The notes under the pieces: generated by a model
Told to the model about the DNA's origin: nothing
Databases searched by the model: none
The model's input: only the letters and a program-made list of their open reading frames with translations
Part shown: positions 27,290-38,596 of the stretch, in pieces
Numbering within the stretch: position 1 is the stretch's first letter
Layout of the letters: each line of letters opens with the position of its first letter
DNA from: Janthinobacterium lividum
GTDB taxonomy: Bacteria; Pseudomonadota; Gammaproteobacteria; Burkholderiales; Burkholderiaceae_D
Length of the DNA stretch: 64,000 bases
Direction: 5' to 3'
Assembly: GCF_034424625.1 (NCBI RefSeq)
Contig: NZ_CP139976.1
Location: forward strand, 4,836,001 to 4,900,000
Translations under genes and position numbers: made by a program

Positions 27290-27655
27290 TTACACACTCC
27301 AGAGTATCTGTACCGTCCAGCCGGCACAAGCGATCAACCACAGCATGGTGGCAATTTGCAGGGTCATGCGGAGGCCAACGCTTTTCACGTAGTCCATCCA
27401 GATATTGCGTACGCCGACCCATGCGTGGTAGAACAGGGCGACAAACGTCACCAGGCTGAATAATTTGAACCATTGCTGTGCAAACAATCCTGCCCAGCCT
27501 TCATAGCTGAAGTTGCTGCCGGTCAGGAAGGCGATCAGCAGGATGGCGACGTAGGCCACCATGACGAGGGCGGTGACGCGTTGCGCCAGCCAGTCGCGCA
27601 AGCCGTAATGGGCGCCGACGACAAGGCGTTTCGGTCCGATGTTATTGTTTGCCAT
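27290..27655 (-). CDS. sdhD: Succinate dehydrogenase membrane anchor SdhD
   Basis: 121 aa with three hydrophobic helices: [37 protein letters not shown] and the last about 25 residues. The His in [18 protein letters not shown] is the haem b ligand position and the Asp-Tyr pair lines the quinone site. The ATG overlaps the sdhC stop by one base (TAATG), indicating translational coupling. Confidence 0.94.
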   Translation of the reverse strand: MANNNIGPKRLVVGAHYGLRDWLAQRVTALVMVAYVAILLIAFLTGSNFSYEGWAGLFAQQWFKLFSLVTFVALFYHAWVGVRNIWMDYVKSVGLRMTLQIATMLWLIACAGWTVQILWSV

Positions 27656-28077
27656 TAAAATACTCCAAACAGTTTCAAAGCGACCAGAGCGGTCAGTACC
27701 AGGCTGATCACCAGAACGAACTTGGCGGTATTGCGCGCGGGCTCTTTCTCGGCGGCGACGTGCACGTCCATGAGCAAGTGGCGGATGCCGGCGCAGAAGT
27801 GATGCAGGAAGGCCCAGACCAGACCCAGCGTGATCAGCTTGACGAACCAGTGCGAGGCGATGCCCTGGAAGTAGGCGTAGGACATTTCGGAACGCAGGCT
27901 CAGTTCCAGCATGTACAGGATGCACGGCAGCAGGGCGAAAATGATGATGCCGCTGATACGATGCAGGATCGAGACGATGGCGCCGATCGCCATGCGGTAG
28001 TTCGACAATTCGGTAACATGGATGTTACGGAATTGCGGCCGTTCTTTTTTTGGTACTTCTCTTACGGCTTCAGACAT
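27655..28077 (-). CDS. sdhC: Succinate dehydrogenase cytochrome b556 subunit
   Basis: 140 aa. RPQFRNIHVTELSNYRMAIG and SILHRISGII are the SdhC signature, with the quinone-site Ser and Arg. HHFCAGIRHLLMDV holds the haem-ligand His. Three membrane helices are visible. The start is taken at MSEAVREVPKKERP (28077) because GGGGAGG lies 9 nt upstream; the frame opens nine codons earlier. First gene of sdhCDAB-sdhE. Confidence 0.94.
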   Translation of the reverse strand: MSEAVREVPKKERPQFRNIHVTELSNYRMAIGAIVSILHRISGIIIFALLPCILYMLELSLRSEMSYAYFQGIASHWFVKLITLGLVWAFLHHFCAGIRHLLMDVHVAAEKEPARNTAKFVLVISLVLTALVALKLFGVF

Positions 28078-28383
28078 AACAAAAACCTCCCCTTTGAATT
28101 TCAACTAAATATTGAAGCCGCGATTTTCGCCGATTTTCGCAACCCATACCAATATCTATTGTTACATATAACCAAAATGGTTTTTTACTACAAAATACCG
28201 CGCTACTTTCCGTAGTTCACGTAATTTAATTACAGAATCGCCGGCAAAACACGGCCCGCCGGGGCGGGCCATGCTGTCGCTGCGCTTTCCGTTGTCTCCG
28301 TTGCCCGCCTTGCGGCAGGCATCTTGCAAGCGATGCACTTCAGCCTTGCTGCTTGTTCGGACGCCCACGGGCGCCCCGCCGCT
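28078..28383. other. 306-nt spacer upstream of sdhC
   Basis: No gene. The sdhC-proximal half is AT-rich and must hold the sdhCDAB promoter (minus strand); no confident -35/-10 pair was assigned. The other half carries a GC-rich hairpin (28253-28270) behind the GntR gene. Confidence 0.6.
28253..28270 (-). terminator. Possible terminator of the GntR gene
   Basis: Perfect stem GGCCCGCC-GG-GGCGGGCC followed on the minus strand by GTGTTTTG. The T-run is short, so termination may be weak. Confidence 0.45.
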
Positions 28384-29271
28384 TCAGCTGAGTTCATTCT
28401 GATAATGATGGCGACTGGTCAGGTACAGGCCCCGGCGCAGTTCGACCGGCTTGTCGCCGTAGGTAAACGACACGCGCTCGGAACTGAGCAGGGGCGTGCC
28501 GAGGTCGATATTTAACAATTGCGCGGCGCCTGCGTCGGCGCACACGGCGCGGATCTGTTCGGACGCGCGTATCATGCGCGTGCCAAATTCCGTTTCAAAC
28601 AGGCCGTACATGGGGCCCTTGTATTCCACCAGGCGTTCGGCCGTCAGACCCTTGAAGATCAGGCCGGGCAGCCACAGCTCTTCGACGATGGTCGGCACGC
28701 CGTCGAAATACTGCACGCGCTTGATGAAGATGACGGCGTCGCCGGACTTCAGGTCCATCAGGCGCGCCACGTCGGCTGGCGCGCGCACGCGCTTGACTTC
28801 GATAAACTTGCTTTCAGGATAATGCGGTACGCCTTCGTCCGGCACCAGGCGCAGGAAGCGGAAATGCGCGCGCGCCTCATGGTGGGTGGAAACGAAGGTG
28901 CCCTTGCCCTGGCGCCGCATGACGAGATTCTCGGCGGCCAGTTCATCGATGGCCTTGCGCACCGTGCCCTGGCTGACCTTGAAGCGCCCCGCCAGCTCGA
29001 CTTCGCTGGGAATCAGTTCGCCGGGCTTCCATTCGCCCGATTGCAGGCTTTGCGTGATGAGCGCCTTGATCTGCTGGTACAGGGGACTGAAGGTGGGCGA
29101 TGCAGTCGCGGCAGGCGCGGCCACGGCAGCAGTGGTATTCACGCTGGCAACAGGGGTGGCGGCAGTGCCGGCCGCTGCGGCAACGGGCGTGGCCGGGGTG
29201 CCCGCGGTCGGACTGACCGCCCCGCTTGCAGCAGTGGCATTGTTGGTCAGATTGGACGAGGCGGAATTCAT
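28384..29271 (-). CDS. GntR/HutC-family regulator (TCA cluster)
   Basis: 295 aa. The first 60 or so residues are a low-complexity Ala/Thr/Pro/Val tail. A GntR winged HTH follows (SPLYQQIKALITQSLQSGEW, IPSEVELAGRFKVSQGTVRK), then a UTRA effector-binding domain (HFRFLRLVPDEG ... LLSSERVSFTYGDKPVELRR). Divergent from mdh with a 305-nt spacer that contains the palindrome GTCTTATATAAGAC. Its position between sdh and mdh suggests local control of TCA genes in response to a metabolite (inference). The start at 29271 has no strong ribosome site; 29289 is an alternative. Confidence 0.88.
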   Translation of the reverse strand: MNSASSNLTNNATAASGAVSPTAGTPATPVAAAAGTAATPVASVNTTAAVAAPAATASPTFSPLYQQIKALITQSLQSGEWKPGELIPSEVELAGRFKVSQGTVRKAIDELAAENLVMRRQGKGTFVSTHHEARAHFRFLRLVPDEGVPHYPESKFIEVKRVRAPADVARLMDLKSGDAVIFIKRVQYFDGVPTIVEELWLPGLIFKGLTAERLVEYKGPMYGLFETEFGTRMIRASEQIRAVCADAGAAQLLNIDLGTPLLSSERVSFTYGDKPVELRRGLYLTSRHHYQNELS

Positions 29272-29576
29272 AGTCCGACATTTCAACACAAATCACTGCC
29301 CGCGTCCAGTAAAAGACTCGTAGTTATCTGTCTTATATAAGACATAAGATATGATTGACAGATGCAGATCAGGGGCCTAAACTGCCCTCGATAAAACTTG
29401 TGAGCCAGCGTTTTATGTTGTCGGCCAGCCACTCTGGCCTCGTGCAGCACAAGCGTGACGGCAGCGTACACCAGCAATTCGGTGGCGCGGGCCGGTTTTG
29501 GTATCATTATAGTTTTTCCGGATAAGCGTAAGCCCAGCTTCAAGCCCGTTTTCTTTCCCATTTTTGGAGATTCATC
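29272..29576. other. 305-nt gntR-mdh divergent promoter region
   Basis: No gene. Holds the 14-bp palindrome at 29330-29343 close to gntR. Near mdh, TTGGTATCATTATAG (about 29498-29512) looks like an extended -10 region for mdh. Confidence 0.6.
29330..29343. promoter_or_regulatory. Operator-like palindrome, gntR/mdh
   Basis: Perfect 14-bp palindrome GTCTTATATAAGAC, 59 bp upstream of the gntR start in the divergent spacer. Size and symmetry fit a GntR/HutC dimer site, so autoregulation is the simplest reading. No second copy was seen upstream of the other TCA genes in the window. Confidence 0.6.
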
Positions 29577-30566
29577 ATGGCTAAAACCCCAATGCGTGTT
29601 GCAGTGACCGGCGCCGCCGGCCAGATCGGCTACGCCCTGTTGTTCCGCATCGCCAATGGCGACATGCTCGGCAAAGACCAGCCTGTCATCTTGCAACTGC
29701 TTGAAATCCCGGACGAAAAAGCCCAGAAGGCGCTCAAGGGCGTGATGATGGAAATCGACGACTGCGCATTCCCGCTGCTGACGGAAATGACCGCCCACTC
29801 CGATCCGCTGACCGCATTCAAGGATGTCGACGTGGCCGTACTGGTTGGCGCGCGTCCGCGCGGCCCAGGCATGGAACGCAAGGACCTGCTGGAAGCGAAC
29901 GCCCAGATCTTCACGGTGCAAGGCAAGGCGCTCGACGCCGTCGCTTCGCGCAATGTCAAAGTGCTGGTGGTCGGCAACCCTGCCAACACCAACGCCTACA
30001 TCGCCATGAAATCGGCGCCATCGCTGCCAGCGAAAAACTTCACCGCCATGCTGCGCCTGGACCACAACCGCGCGCTGTCGCAAGTCGCTGCCAAGACCGG
30101 CACCGCCGTGAAAGACATCGAGAAGCTGACCGTCTGGGGCAACCACTCGCCAACGATGTACGCCGACTACCGCTTCGCCACCGTGAACGGCAAGGCTGTG
30201 AAAGACCTGATCAACGACCAGGAATGGAACGCCAACACCTTCCTGCCAACCGTCGGCAAGCGCGGCGCCGCCATCATCGAAGCGCGCGGCCTGTCGTCGG
30301 CAGCGTCGGCAGCGAACGCCGCCATCGACCACATCCATGACTGGATGCTGGGCACCGCCGGCAAGTGGACCACCATGGGCGTTCCTTCGGATGGCTCGTA
30401 TGGCATTCCTGAAGGCACCGTATTCGGCTTCCCGGTCACCACCGACAACGGTGAGTACACCATCGTTCAAGGTCTGGAAATCGATGCATTCTCGCAAGAG
30501 CGCATCAACCTGACCCTGAAAGAACTGACCGAAGAGCGCGAAGGCGTGAAACACCTGCTGGCCTAA
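29577..30566 (+). CDS. mdh: Malate dehydrogenase
   Basis: 329 aa, cytosolic-type NAD-dependent malate dehydrogenase. The Rossmann motif is [19 protein letters not shown]; substrate-loop arginines lie in [16 protein letters not shown], and the catalytic pair lies in LDHNRALSQ and [16 protein letters not shown] precedes the ATG by 9 nt. It starts the rightward half of the TCA block (mdh, lyase, MliC-like, acnA). Confidence 0.97.
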   Translation: MAKTPMRVAVTGAAGQIGYALLFRIANGDMLGKDQPVILQLLEIPDEKAQKALKGVMMEIDDCAFPLLTEMTAHSDPLTAFKDVDVAVLVGARPRGPGMERKDLLEANAQIFTVQGKALDAVASRNVKVLVVGNPANTNAYIAMKSAPSLPAKNFTAMLRLDHNRALSQVAAKTGTAVKDIEKLTVWGNHSPTMYADYRFATVNGKAVKDLINDQEWNANTFLPTVGKRGAAIIEARGLSSAASAANAAIDHIHDWMLGTAGKWTTMGVPSDGSYGIPEGTVFGFPVTTDNGEYTIVQGLEIDAFSQERINLTLKELTEEREGVKHLLA

Positions 30567-30677
30567 GTCCAGTTTTGGCGGCGCGGCAATGCGCCGCCCG
30601 CCAAAGAAGGCCGCCCTGCGAGATTCGCGGCGCGGCTGTTTTATCAAGTAGTTTTTACCTGCAGAAATGCCTTAAGC

Positions 30678-31676
30678 ATGCACCCTTCCGAGGTTTTATT
30701 CCAAGGCAAACGCCAGCCGCTGTTGCTCGCCGCTTGCGACCACTACGCCGGCTCTGAAAAGCTGATGCGTAAATCGATTGCTTTGCAACAAGAGCTTGGC
30801 CCCCTGTTCGACATCACGTTCGACTGCGAAGACGGCGCCAGCGCCGGCAATGAAGAATCCCACGCTCTGATGATCGCGGGCCTGCTGGCCAGCGACGAGA
30901 ACCAGTTCAACCGCATCGGCGTGCGCGTGCACGACGTCGACAGCCCGTTTTTCGCGCGCGACGTGGAAATCATCTGCACCGCCGCCTCGCGTCTGGCCTA
31001 CATCGCCGTGCCCAAGGTGGGCGGCGTGCAGGATGCCATGCTGGCCATCGACCTGATCAACCTGCACGCGCGCCGCGCCGGCCGCGACAACCTGCCCGTG
31101 CACATCCTGATCGAGACGCATGGCGCGCTGCGCGACGCCTATGCGATCGCCGCCCTGCCCCAGGTCGAATGCCTGTCCTTCGGCATCATGGATTTCGTTT
31201 CGGCCCATTACGGCGCCATTCCCGCCGCCGCCATGCGCACGCCGGGCCAGTTCACGCACCCGCTGGTGGTGCGCGCCAAGCTGGAAGTGGCGGCCGCCTG
31301 CCATGCGCATGGCAAGGTGCCGTCGCACAACGTGACGACGGACGTGCGCGATTCGGCCGTGGTGGCCAACGATGCCCAGCGCGCAACAGCCGAGTTCGGC
31401 TACACGCGCATGTGGAGCATCCACCCGGACCAGATCAAGCCCATCATCAAGGCCTTCACGCCGCGCCTGTCCGAAGTCAACGAGGCCAGCAACATCCTGA
31501 ATGAAGCGCTGCGCGCCAATTGGGGACCGATTGCGCAAAATGGCCGCTTGCACGACCGCGCCAGCTACCGATATTATTGGACCGTTTTGCAACGCGCCAA
31601 ACTGGCAGGCCTCGGCCTGCCCGAGGCGGCCGCTGCATTACTCAACGCCCCCTCTTCCAGCACCACTGAAAACTGA
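30678..31676 (+). CDS. HpcH/HpaI aldolase (CitE-like / malyl-CoA lyase family)
   Basis: 332 aa TIM-barrel lyase. FDITFDCEDGASAGNEESHA carries the metal-binding acidic pair, LAYIAVPKVGGVQDAM the conserved Lys, and HILIETHGALRDAYAIAALP a catalytic Glu. The C-terminal GYTRMWSIHPDQIKPI is typical of CitE-like, L-malyl-CoA or methylmalyl-CoA lyases. The substrate is probably a CoA ester, and the setting between mdh and acnA fits C4/C2 metabolism. It is not the citrate lyase beta subunit in the strict sense: citD and citF are absent. Confidence 0.85.
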   Translation: MHPSEVLFQGKRQPLLLAACDHYAGSEKLMRKSIALQQELGPLFDITFDCEDGASAGNEESHALMIAGLLASDENQFNRIGVRVHDVDSPFFARDVEIICTAASRLAYIAVPKVGGVQDAMLAIDLINLHARRAGRDNLPVHILIETHGALRDAYAIAALPQVECLSFGIMDFVSAHYGAIPAAAMRTPGQFTHPLVVRAKLEVAAACHAHGKVPSHNVTTDVRDSAVVANDAQRATAEFGYTRMWSIHPDQIKPIIKAFTPRLSEVNEASNILNEALRANWGPIAQNGRLHDRASYRYYWTVLQRAKLAGLGLPEAAAALLNAPSSSTTEN

Positions 31677-31689
31677 CAGGAATTACACG

Positions 31690-32250
31690 ATGTCCCTCTC
31701 CAAATTAGCAATTGCCTGCAGCGTCGCGCTGGGCGCCATGACCCTCACGCTGGCGCCAGCCAGCTTCGCCGCCACGGATACCAAGGAAGCGGCAAACGCC
31801 AAGGCGGTCAAAGCCAAGGCCAAGCCGAAAGCCAAGGCCACCAAGGCAAAGGCTGCCGCCAAGGAAGCGCATCCGCTGGCCATGTCCATGGTCGACAAGG
31901 AAGAGTCCGACGAGCCGGACACCGCGGGTTCGGCCTCCACCGATTTCAATTGTGAACTTGGTAATAAAATTACCATCTACACCAATGCTACTGACGACAA
32001 ACACATCGCCCTGCGCTGGAAGAAGCGCCTGCACCGCCTGAGCCGCGTTGGCACCACCACCGGCGCCAACCGCTTCGAGAACCGTTTATACGGTCTCGTC
32101 TGGATCGGCATCCCGGCCAAAGGCATGCTGCTCGATTCCAAGCAGGGCCGCCAACTGGCCAATGAATGCAAGGATGCAGAGCAAGCCAAGCCGGCGACAG
32201 TGGTGGAAGCCGCGCCATCGCTGGGCGTGCTGCCGGCCACCGGCGGCTGA
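31690..32250 (+). CDS. Secreted protein with MliC-like domain
   Basis: 186 aa. Signal peptide MSLSKLAIACSVALGAMTLT ending near ASFA, then a Lys/Ala-rich basic stretch (about residues 32-58). The C-terminal domain (about 85-165) starts FNCELGNKITIYTN, contains TTGANRFENRLYGLVWIGIP and ends LANECKD. The two Cys and the SGxR-W-KG spacing resemble the MliC/PliC C-type lysozyme inhibitor fold; this is my reading and not strong. AGGA lies 8 nt before the ATG. 13 nt after the lyase gene and 88 nt before acnA, so it is likely co-transcribed with metabolic genes. Confidence 0.6.
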   Translation: MSLSKLAIACSVALGAMTLTLAPASFAATDTKEAANAKAVKAKAKPKAKATKAKAAAKEAHPLAMSMVDKEESDEPDTAGSASTDFNCELGNKITIYTNATDDKHIALRWKKRLHRLSRVGTTTGANRFENRLYGLVWIGIPAKGMLLDSKQGRQLANECKDAEQAKPATVVEAAPSLGVLPATGG

Positions 32251-32338
32251 TGTGCGTAGCAAGGGCCTCTTCGGGGGCTCAGTCATGTTTTGTAATTTGA
32301 ATAATCAATAAATAGACGATACCCAACAAGGAGAGGTC

Positions 32339-35059
<2,721 letters not shown>

Positions 35060-35082
35060 TCAGCCCAGCTGTGAGGTAAGAT

Positions 35083-35113
35083 AAAAGCGCCGGTTCCGAC
35101 CGGCGCTTTTTTT
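35083..35113 (+). terminator. acnA terminator
   Basis: Stem GCGCCGG-TTCCGA-CCGGCGC followed by seven T, 24 nt after the acnA stop codon. Confidence 0.92.
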
Positions 35114-35272
35114 CGTCCCTGCGCCCCGTTCCGACTTGAAATTCCGACTATTGGCATGATCTGAGGATAGCTTACGTATTGCGTGCGGCTGAATCCTCTA
35201 CAATACGGTTATAAGGGTTTATCATTGTTTGACTGATCCATTTTTTTCACTTTCCGAGACTCTTATCCCGCC

Positions 35273-36526
35273 ATGCGTCGTCCTTCCAAAGATTCATCCC
35301 ATAAACTGACTGCCGACAGCCAGCGCCTGGTCACCTTTGCCCAGGCGATCGTACAGGCAGCCAGCCGTCTCGAAGAGCGGTCCTGGGAACACAGCCTGGA
35401 TACGCAGCTCCAGAAATTACTCAAAACCGGCCACCAGGACACCATCGACAACACCCTGGGCAGCCTGTTCAAGGAAGACTTGAACGCCTACGACGTGCTG
35501 ATGGACTGCGTTGAAGCCGTCAGCGAATCGACCGTCGTCGTACATGACGACGTGCGCTACGACGCCCTGCTGGTCGCCGTACCCATCCTCGCGTGGACGC
35601 GCTTTTCCATCGCCTCCGGTCCCATGGCTGGCGACGCGCACGGCGTGCTGTCGGCGCATTTCGCCGCCCACCTGCTGGCCGACGGCACGAAGATGGCCAT
35701 GGCGCCCACCCTGTATTCGATCGACCAGCTGCCGCGCAGCCACGTCGAGACCTATGCCAAGACGCAGAAGCTGGCACTGGCCGCCCTGAAAGGCACGGCC
35801 GTCAAGCCGTCGGCCAAAGAGGCGGAAACGGCGCCCTTCCTGGCCGACACGCGCTACCTGCTGGTGGCCGTGGTGGCCCCTGCTGGCGCACCGCTGTTCC
35901 GCTGGCAGACGCCGGCCAGCCAGCTCGACTTCATCGCCGAGCGCAGCGCCGCCCTGGAACAATGGCGCACGCAGGCCACGCCGACGATTGCCCGCCTGCT
36001 GCCCGGCTGCGGCCTGGAATTGCTGCTGCCGGAAGCGTATTACGTGGCCTGCCGCGAAGCTGACAAGCTGATCCGTCCCGTCTCCGTGCGCGCCGCCGTG
36101 CACTACCTGACGCACACGCTGGCCATCGAGCCGTCGGAACTGCGCGCCGTGATCGCCGGTTTCGGCGAGGAAGCGGCCGATGGCCAGGTGGACGAGTACC
36201 GCATCGCCTTCACCCTGCGCCAGGCGCCGGACGTGATCTACGGCATCGTCTGGCCTTTATATGGCCAGGAAGACGAGGATGGCACGCCGATCGAAGGCCT
36301 GATCCAGGTGGGCATCGCCGCGCTGGACAAGCAAAAGACGCCCGTCGATGAAATCATCGAACACCTGAACGCCGCCGGCGTGACGCAGATCAAGCGCCAC
36401 GCGGAACGTTTTGTCGGTGAATACTGCGACGATTGCGGCGCGCCCCTGTTTGCCGATCCCGTGGGCGAACTGGCGCATGCGGAAATGCCGGAAGATACGC
36501 CGCAAGGCACGGAACACTTCCATTGA
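35273..36526 (+). CDS. DUF2863 family protein
   Basis: 417 aa, matching the betaproteobacterial DUF2863 family of unknown function. Soluble, no signal peptide or membrane helix. The start RRPSKDSSHKLTADSQRLVT is followed by a helical N-terminal part (WEHSLDTQLQKLLKTGHQDT). The C-terminus has EYCDDCGAPLFADPVGELAH, a CxxC that looks like half of a zinc knuckle. Single-gene unit between two terminators. Confidence 0.85.
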   Translation: MRRPSKDSSHKLTADSQRLVTFAQAIVQAASRLEERSWEHSLDTQLQKLLKTGHQDTIDNTLGSLFKEDLNAYDVLMDCVEAVSESTVVVHDDVRYDALLVAVPILAWTRFSIASGPMAGDAHGVLSAHFAAHLLADGTKMAMAPTLYSIDQLPRSHVETYAKTQKLALAALKGTAVKPSAKEAETAPFLADTRYLLVAVVAPAGAPLFRWQTPASQLDFIAERSAALEQWRTQATPTIARLLPGCGLELLLPEAYYVACREADKLIRPVSVRAAVHYLTHTLAIEPSELRAVIAGFGEEAADGQVDEYRIAFTLRQAPDVIYGIVWPLYGQEDEDGTPIEGLIQVGIAALDKQKTPVDEIIEHLNAAGVTQIKRHAERFVGEYCDDCGAPLFADPVGELAHAEMPEDTPQGTEHFH

Positions 36527-36540
36527 TGCTGTAACGGTGT

Positions 36541-36626
36541 TGTCGGATTACGCGCTGCGCGCTAATCCGACCTACGCTGCTGGCATAGGCCGTAGGTCGG
36601 ATTAGCCGGTACGGCGTAATCCGACC
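36541..36626. repeat. Double-hairpin GTCGGATTA intergenic element
   Basis: Two head-to-head hairpins: TCGGATTA...TAATCCGA (36543-36570, inner CGCGC/GCGCG) and GGTCGGATTA...TAATCCGACC (36595-36626). This is a REP/BIME-like unit of a kind common between genes in proteobacteria. It sits just after the DUF2863 stop. Confidence 0.75.
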
Positions 36627-36639
36627 ATACCCCTGATGC

Positions 36640-36671
36640 AAAAAAAGGCGGAACCGAGGTTCCGCCTTTTT
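36640..36671. terminator. Bidirectional terminator, DUF2863 / CYTH
   Basis: AAAAAAGGCGGAACC-GAG-GTTCCGCCTTTTT: a 9-bp GC stem with A and T tracts, between convergent genes. Confidence 0.92.
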
Positions 36672-36698
36672 CATTTCAACAAGCTTTTTGACGCCTCG

Positions 36699-37163
36699 TC
36701 ACCACTGCGAAAACGGGTGGCGGATCAGATTCGCGTTGTAGTAGCGCGCGTCGCCCGACACTTCCGCGCCGACCCAGTCGGGCTTCTCGAACGGCTGGTC
36801 TTCCGAGGCCAGTTCGATCTCGGCCACCACCAGGCCCGCATTCGCGCCCAGGAACTCGTCGATTTCCCACACCATGCCCGCGTGTTCGATGCGGTGGCGG
36901 TATTTTTCGATCAGCGGCTGTTCGCACAGGCCGTCGAGCAGTTCGGCCGCGTCGGCCAGCGGAATCGGATACTCCCACTCGCCGCGCGTCGCGCCCACGT
37001 TCGCGCCCTTGATGGTCAGCATCGCCTGCTCGCCTTCGATGCGCACGCGCACCACGCGCTCGCGCGCGGACGACAGATAGCCCTGGCGCAACAGGACCGC
37101 CTGGCCCAAGCCGCGCCAGGCGTCGCCGGCAAGCAAAAATTTACGCTCGATCTCGATACCCAT
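36699..37163 (-). CDS. CYTH-domain triphosphate tunnel metalloenzyme
   Basis: 154 aa, a single CYTH domain. GIEIERKFLL carries the ExExK signature at the N-terminus; RVRIEGEQAMLTIKG, GEWEYPIP and EIELASEDQPFEKPDW supply the alternating charged tunnel residues. Single-domain bacterial CYTH proteins of this size (for example the Nitrosomonas europaea enzyme) hydrolyse tripolyphosphate; the substrate here is not proven. Its ATG is 12 nt after the stop of the carboxypeptidase gene, so the two are one unit. Confidence 0.88.
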   Translation of the reverse strand: MGIEIERKFLLAGDAWRGLGQAVLLRQGYLSSARERVVRVRIEGEQAMLTIKGANVGATRGEWEYPIPLADAAELLDGLCEQPLIEKYRHRIEHAGMVWEIDEFLGANAGLVVAEIELASEDQPFEKPDWVGAEVSGDARYYNANLIRHPFSQW

Positions 37164-37175
37164 GAACAACGCCGT

Positions 37176-38297
37176 TCAATCCAGCGACAGCAGGATAGGC
37201 TGCAGCATGGCCGCGCCCAGGGCCGCGCTGCGCGCGCCGTTCCAGCCGACGGCCGGATCCGGCAAGTCGGCGTTTTCCTTGAATGGCATTTCCAGCGTCA
37301 GCGCCAGGCAACCGAAGTGGTGGCCGATGTATTTCGACGCCAGGGTCAGCATGTCCGATTTGTACTTGCTGGCCGCATAGCCGAACTTGTCCTGGAAGTC
37401 GGGGCTGGCCTGCTTGTAGCGCTCGATGAAGGCCTTCTGGTGCGCCGCTTGCGCCGGCGTGAAGTTTTCCAGCATTTCATTGCCGGCCACAAAGTTGTAC
37501 GGCAGCGCTTCGTCGCCGTGGATGTCGAAAAACATGTCGACGCCCGTTTCATGTATCTTGTTTTTCACGCACAGCACTTCCGGGCTCGATTCCAGGGAAG
37601 GCGTCATCCATTCGCGGTTCAGGTTGGCGCCTGCCGCATTCGTGCGCAGGTTGCCGCGGATGGAACCGTCCGGGTTCATGTTCGGCACGATGTGGAACAC
37701 GGCGCGCTGCAGCAGTTTGCGCGCGATCGGGTTGGCGTCGTCCAGCAGCGAGTCGATCAAGCCTTCGACGAACCATTCGGCCATCGATTCGCCCGGATGC
37801 TGGCGCGCGATGACCCAGATCTTCTTTTCCGCCTGCGGGTTGCCGATGGTCACCATGTTCATGTCGCGGCCGTCGACCGTGCTGCCCAGGTCGGACACGC
37901 GCGCCAGCGGATGCTCGGCCACTTCGCCCAGCAGGCGCAGATGGCGTTCCCACGAATACGGCTCGAAATAGGCGTAATACACGCTGTCGAGTTCCGGCGT
38001 GTGAGAGATCGTCATGACCTGGCCGTCGAACGAGGTCGGCACGCGGAACCAGTTTTCGCTGTCGTAGCTGGCCACGGCCTGGTAGTCTTCGTAGCCGGCC
38101 GGATAGGTGGCCTGGCCCGCGTTCAGGAAACGCATCGTGCATGCCTGGCCACGCGCGCCCTGCAGGCGGAAGTGGAACCACTGGTGGATGTCCGCGTGAC
38201 TATCCTTGCGCAAGTTCAGGTCGATGGCGCCGGCACTGGTGGCGCTCACCACGTCGATGGCGCCCGAGTCGAAGTTCTGGCTGATTTTAATGGTCAT
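37176..38297 (-). CDS. M14-family cytosolic-type carboxypeptidase
   Basis: 373 aa. An N-terminal beta-sandwich-like region (IKISQNFDSGAIDVVSATSA) is typical of the CCP/Nna1 (M14D) group. The zinc carboxypeptidase domain follows, with ligands in ARQHPGESMAEWFVEGLID and FFDIHGDEALPYNFVAG and the catalytic Glu near LTLEMPFKENADLPDP. No signal peptide, so it is cytoplasmic. Bacterial CCP-like enzymes trim C-terminal residues; the natural substrate is unknown. Transcribed ahead of the CYTH gene and divergent from TetR. Confidence 0.88.
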   Translation of the reverse strand: MTIKISQNFDSGAIDVVSATSAGAIDLNLRKDSHADIHQWFHFRLQGARGQACTMRFLNAGQATYPAGYEDYQAVASYDSENWFRVPTSFDGQVMTISHTPELDSVYYAYFEPYSWERHLRLLGEVAEHPLARVSDLGSTVDGRDMNMVTIGNPQAEKKIWVIARQHPGESMAEWFVEGLIDSLLDDANPIARKLLQRAVFHIVPNMNPDGSIRGNLRTNAAGANLNREWMTPSLESSPEVLCVKNKIHETGVDMFFDIHGDEALPYNFVAGNEMLENFTPAQAAHQKAFIERYKQASPDFQDKFGYAASKYKSDMLTLASKYIGHHFGCLALTLEMPFKENADLPDPAVGWNGARSAALGAAMLQPILLSLD

Positions 38298-38558
38298 GTA
38301 ATGATCCCGTCCGAATGTAAGTGTTCCGGCGTTGCCTCGTGGGCTGGCGCCGTTGCGCTAAACGCAGTGTAAGCTATCCCGCTATTTTCCGCCCTTTGGG
38401 CCCGTTCGCAAAGCCTGCCCAGGCGATTTGTGCACCAATCCGGGGCATCGATGGAAAAGTGACGGGCAAAAGCGCGAAAAATCGGTCAGCTGTTGCATCT
38501 ACCGGACAAAAAACTGATTTGTAACAGCCGCTGACACATTGGCGCTCAATCGCCCCCC

Positions 38559-38564
38559 TATAAT
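38559..38564 (+). promoter_or_regulatory. -10 element for the TetR gene
   Basis: Perfect TATAAT 33 nt before the GTG start. The -35 side is weak; TTGGCG at 38539-38544 is the nearest candidate, with a short 14-nt spacer. Confidence 0.45.
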
Positions 38565-38596
38565 TCTTGCTTTCATAGAGTCGCCAGGAAAGAGTC

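Noticed and set aside
28168..28190. AACCA-AAA-TGGTT followed by T-run upstream of sdhC
   Set aside because: Only a 5-bp A/T-rich stem; too weak to call a terminator.
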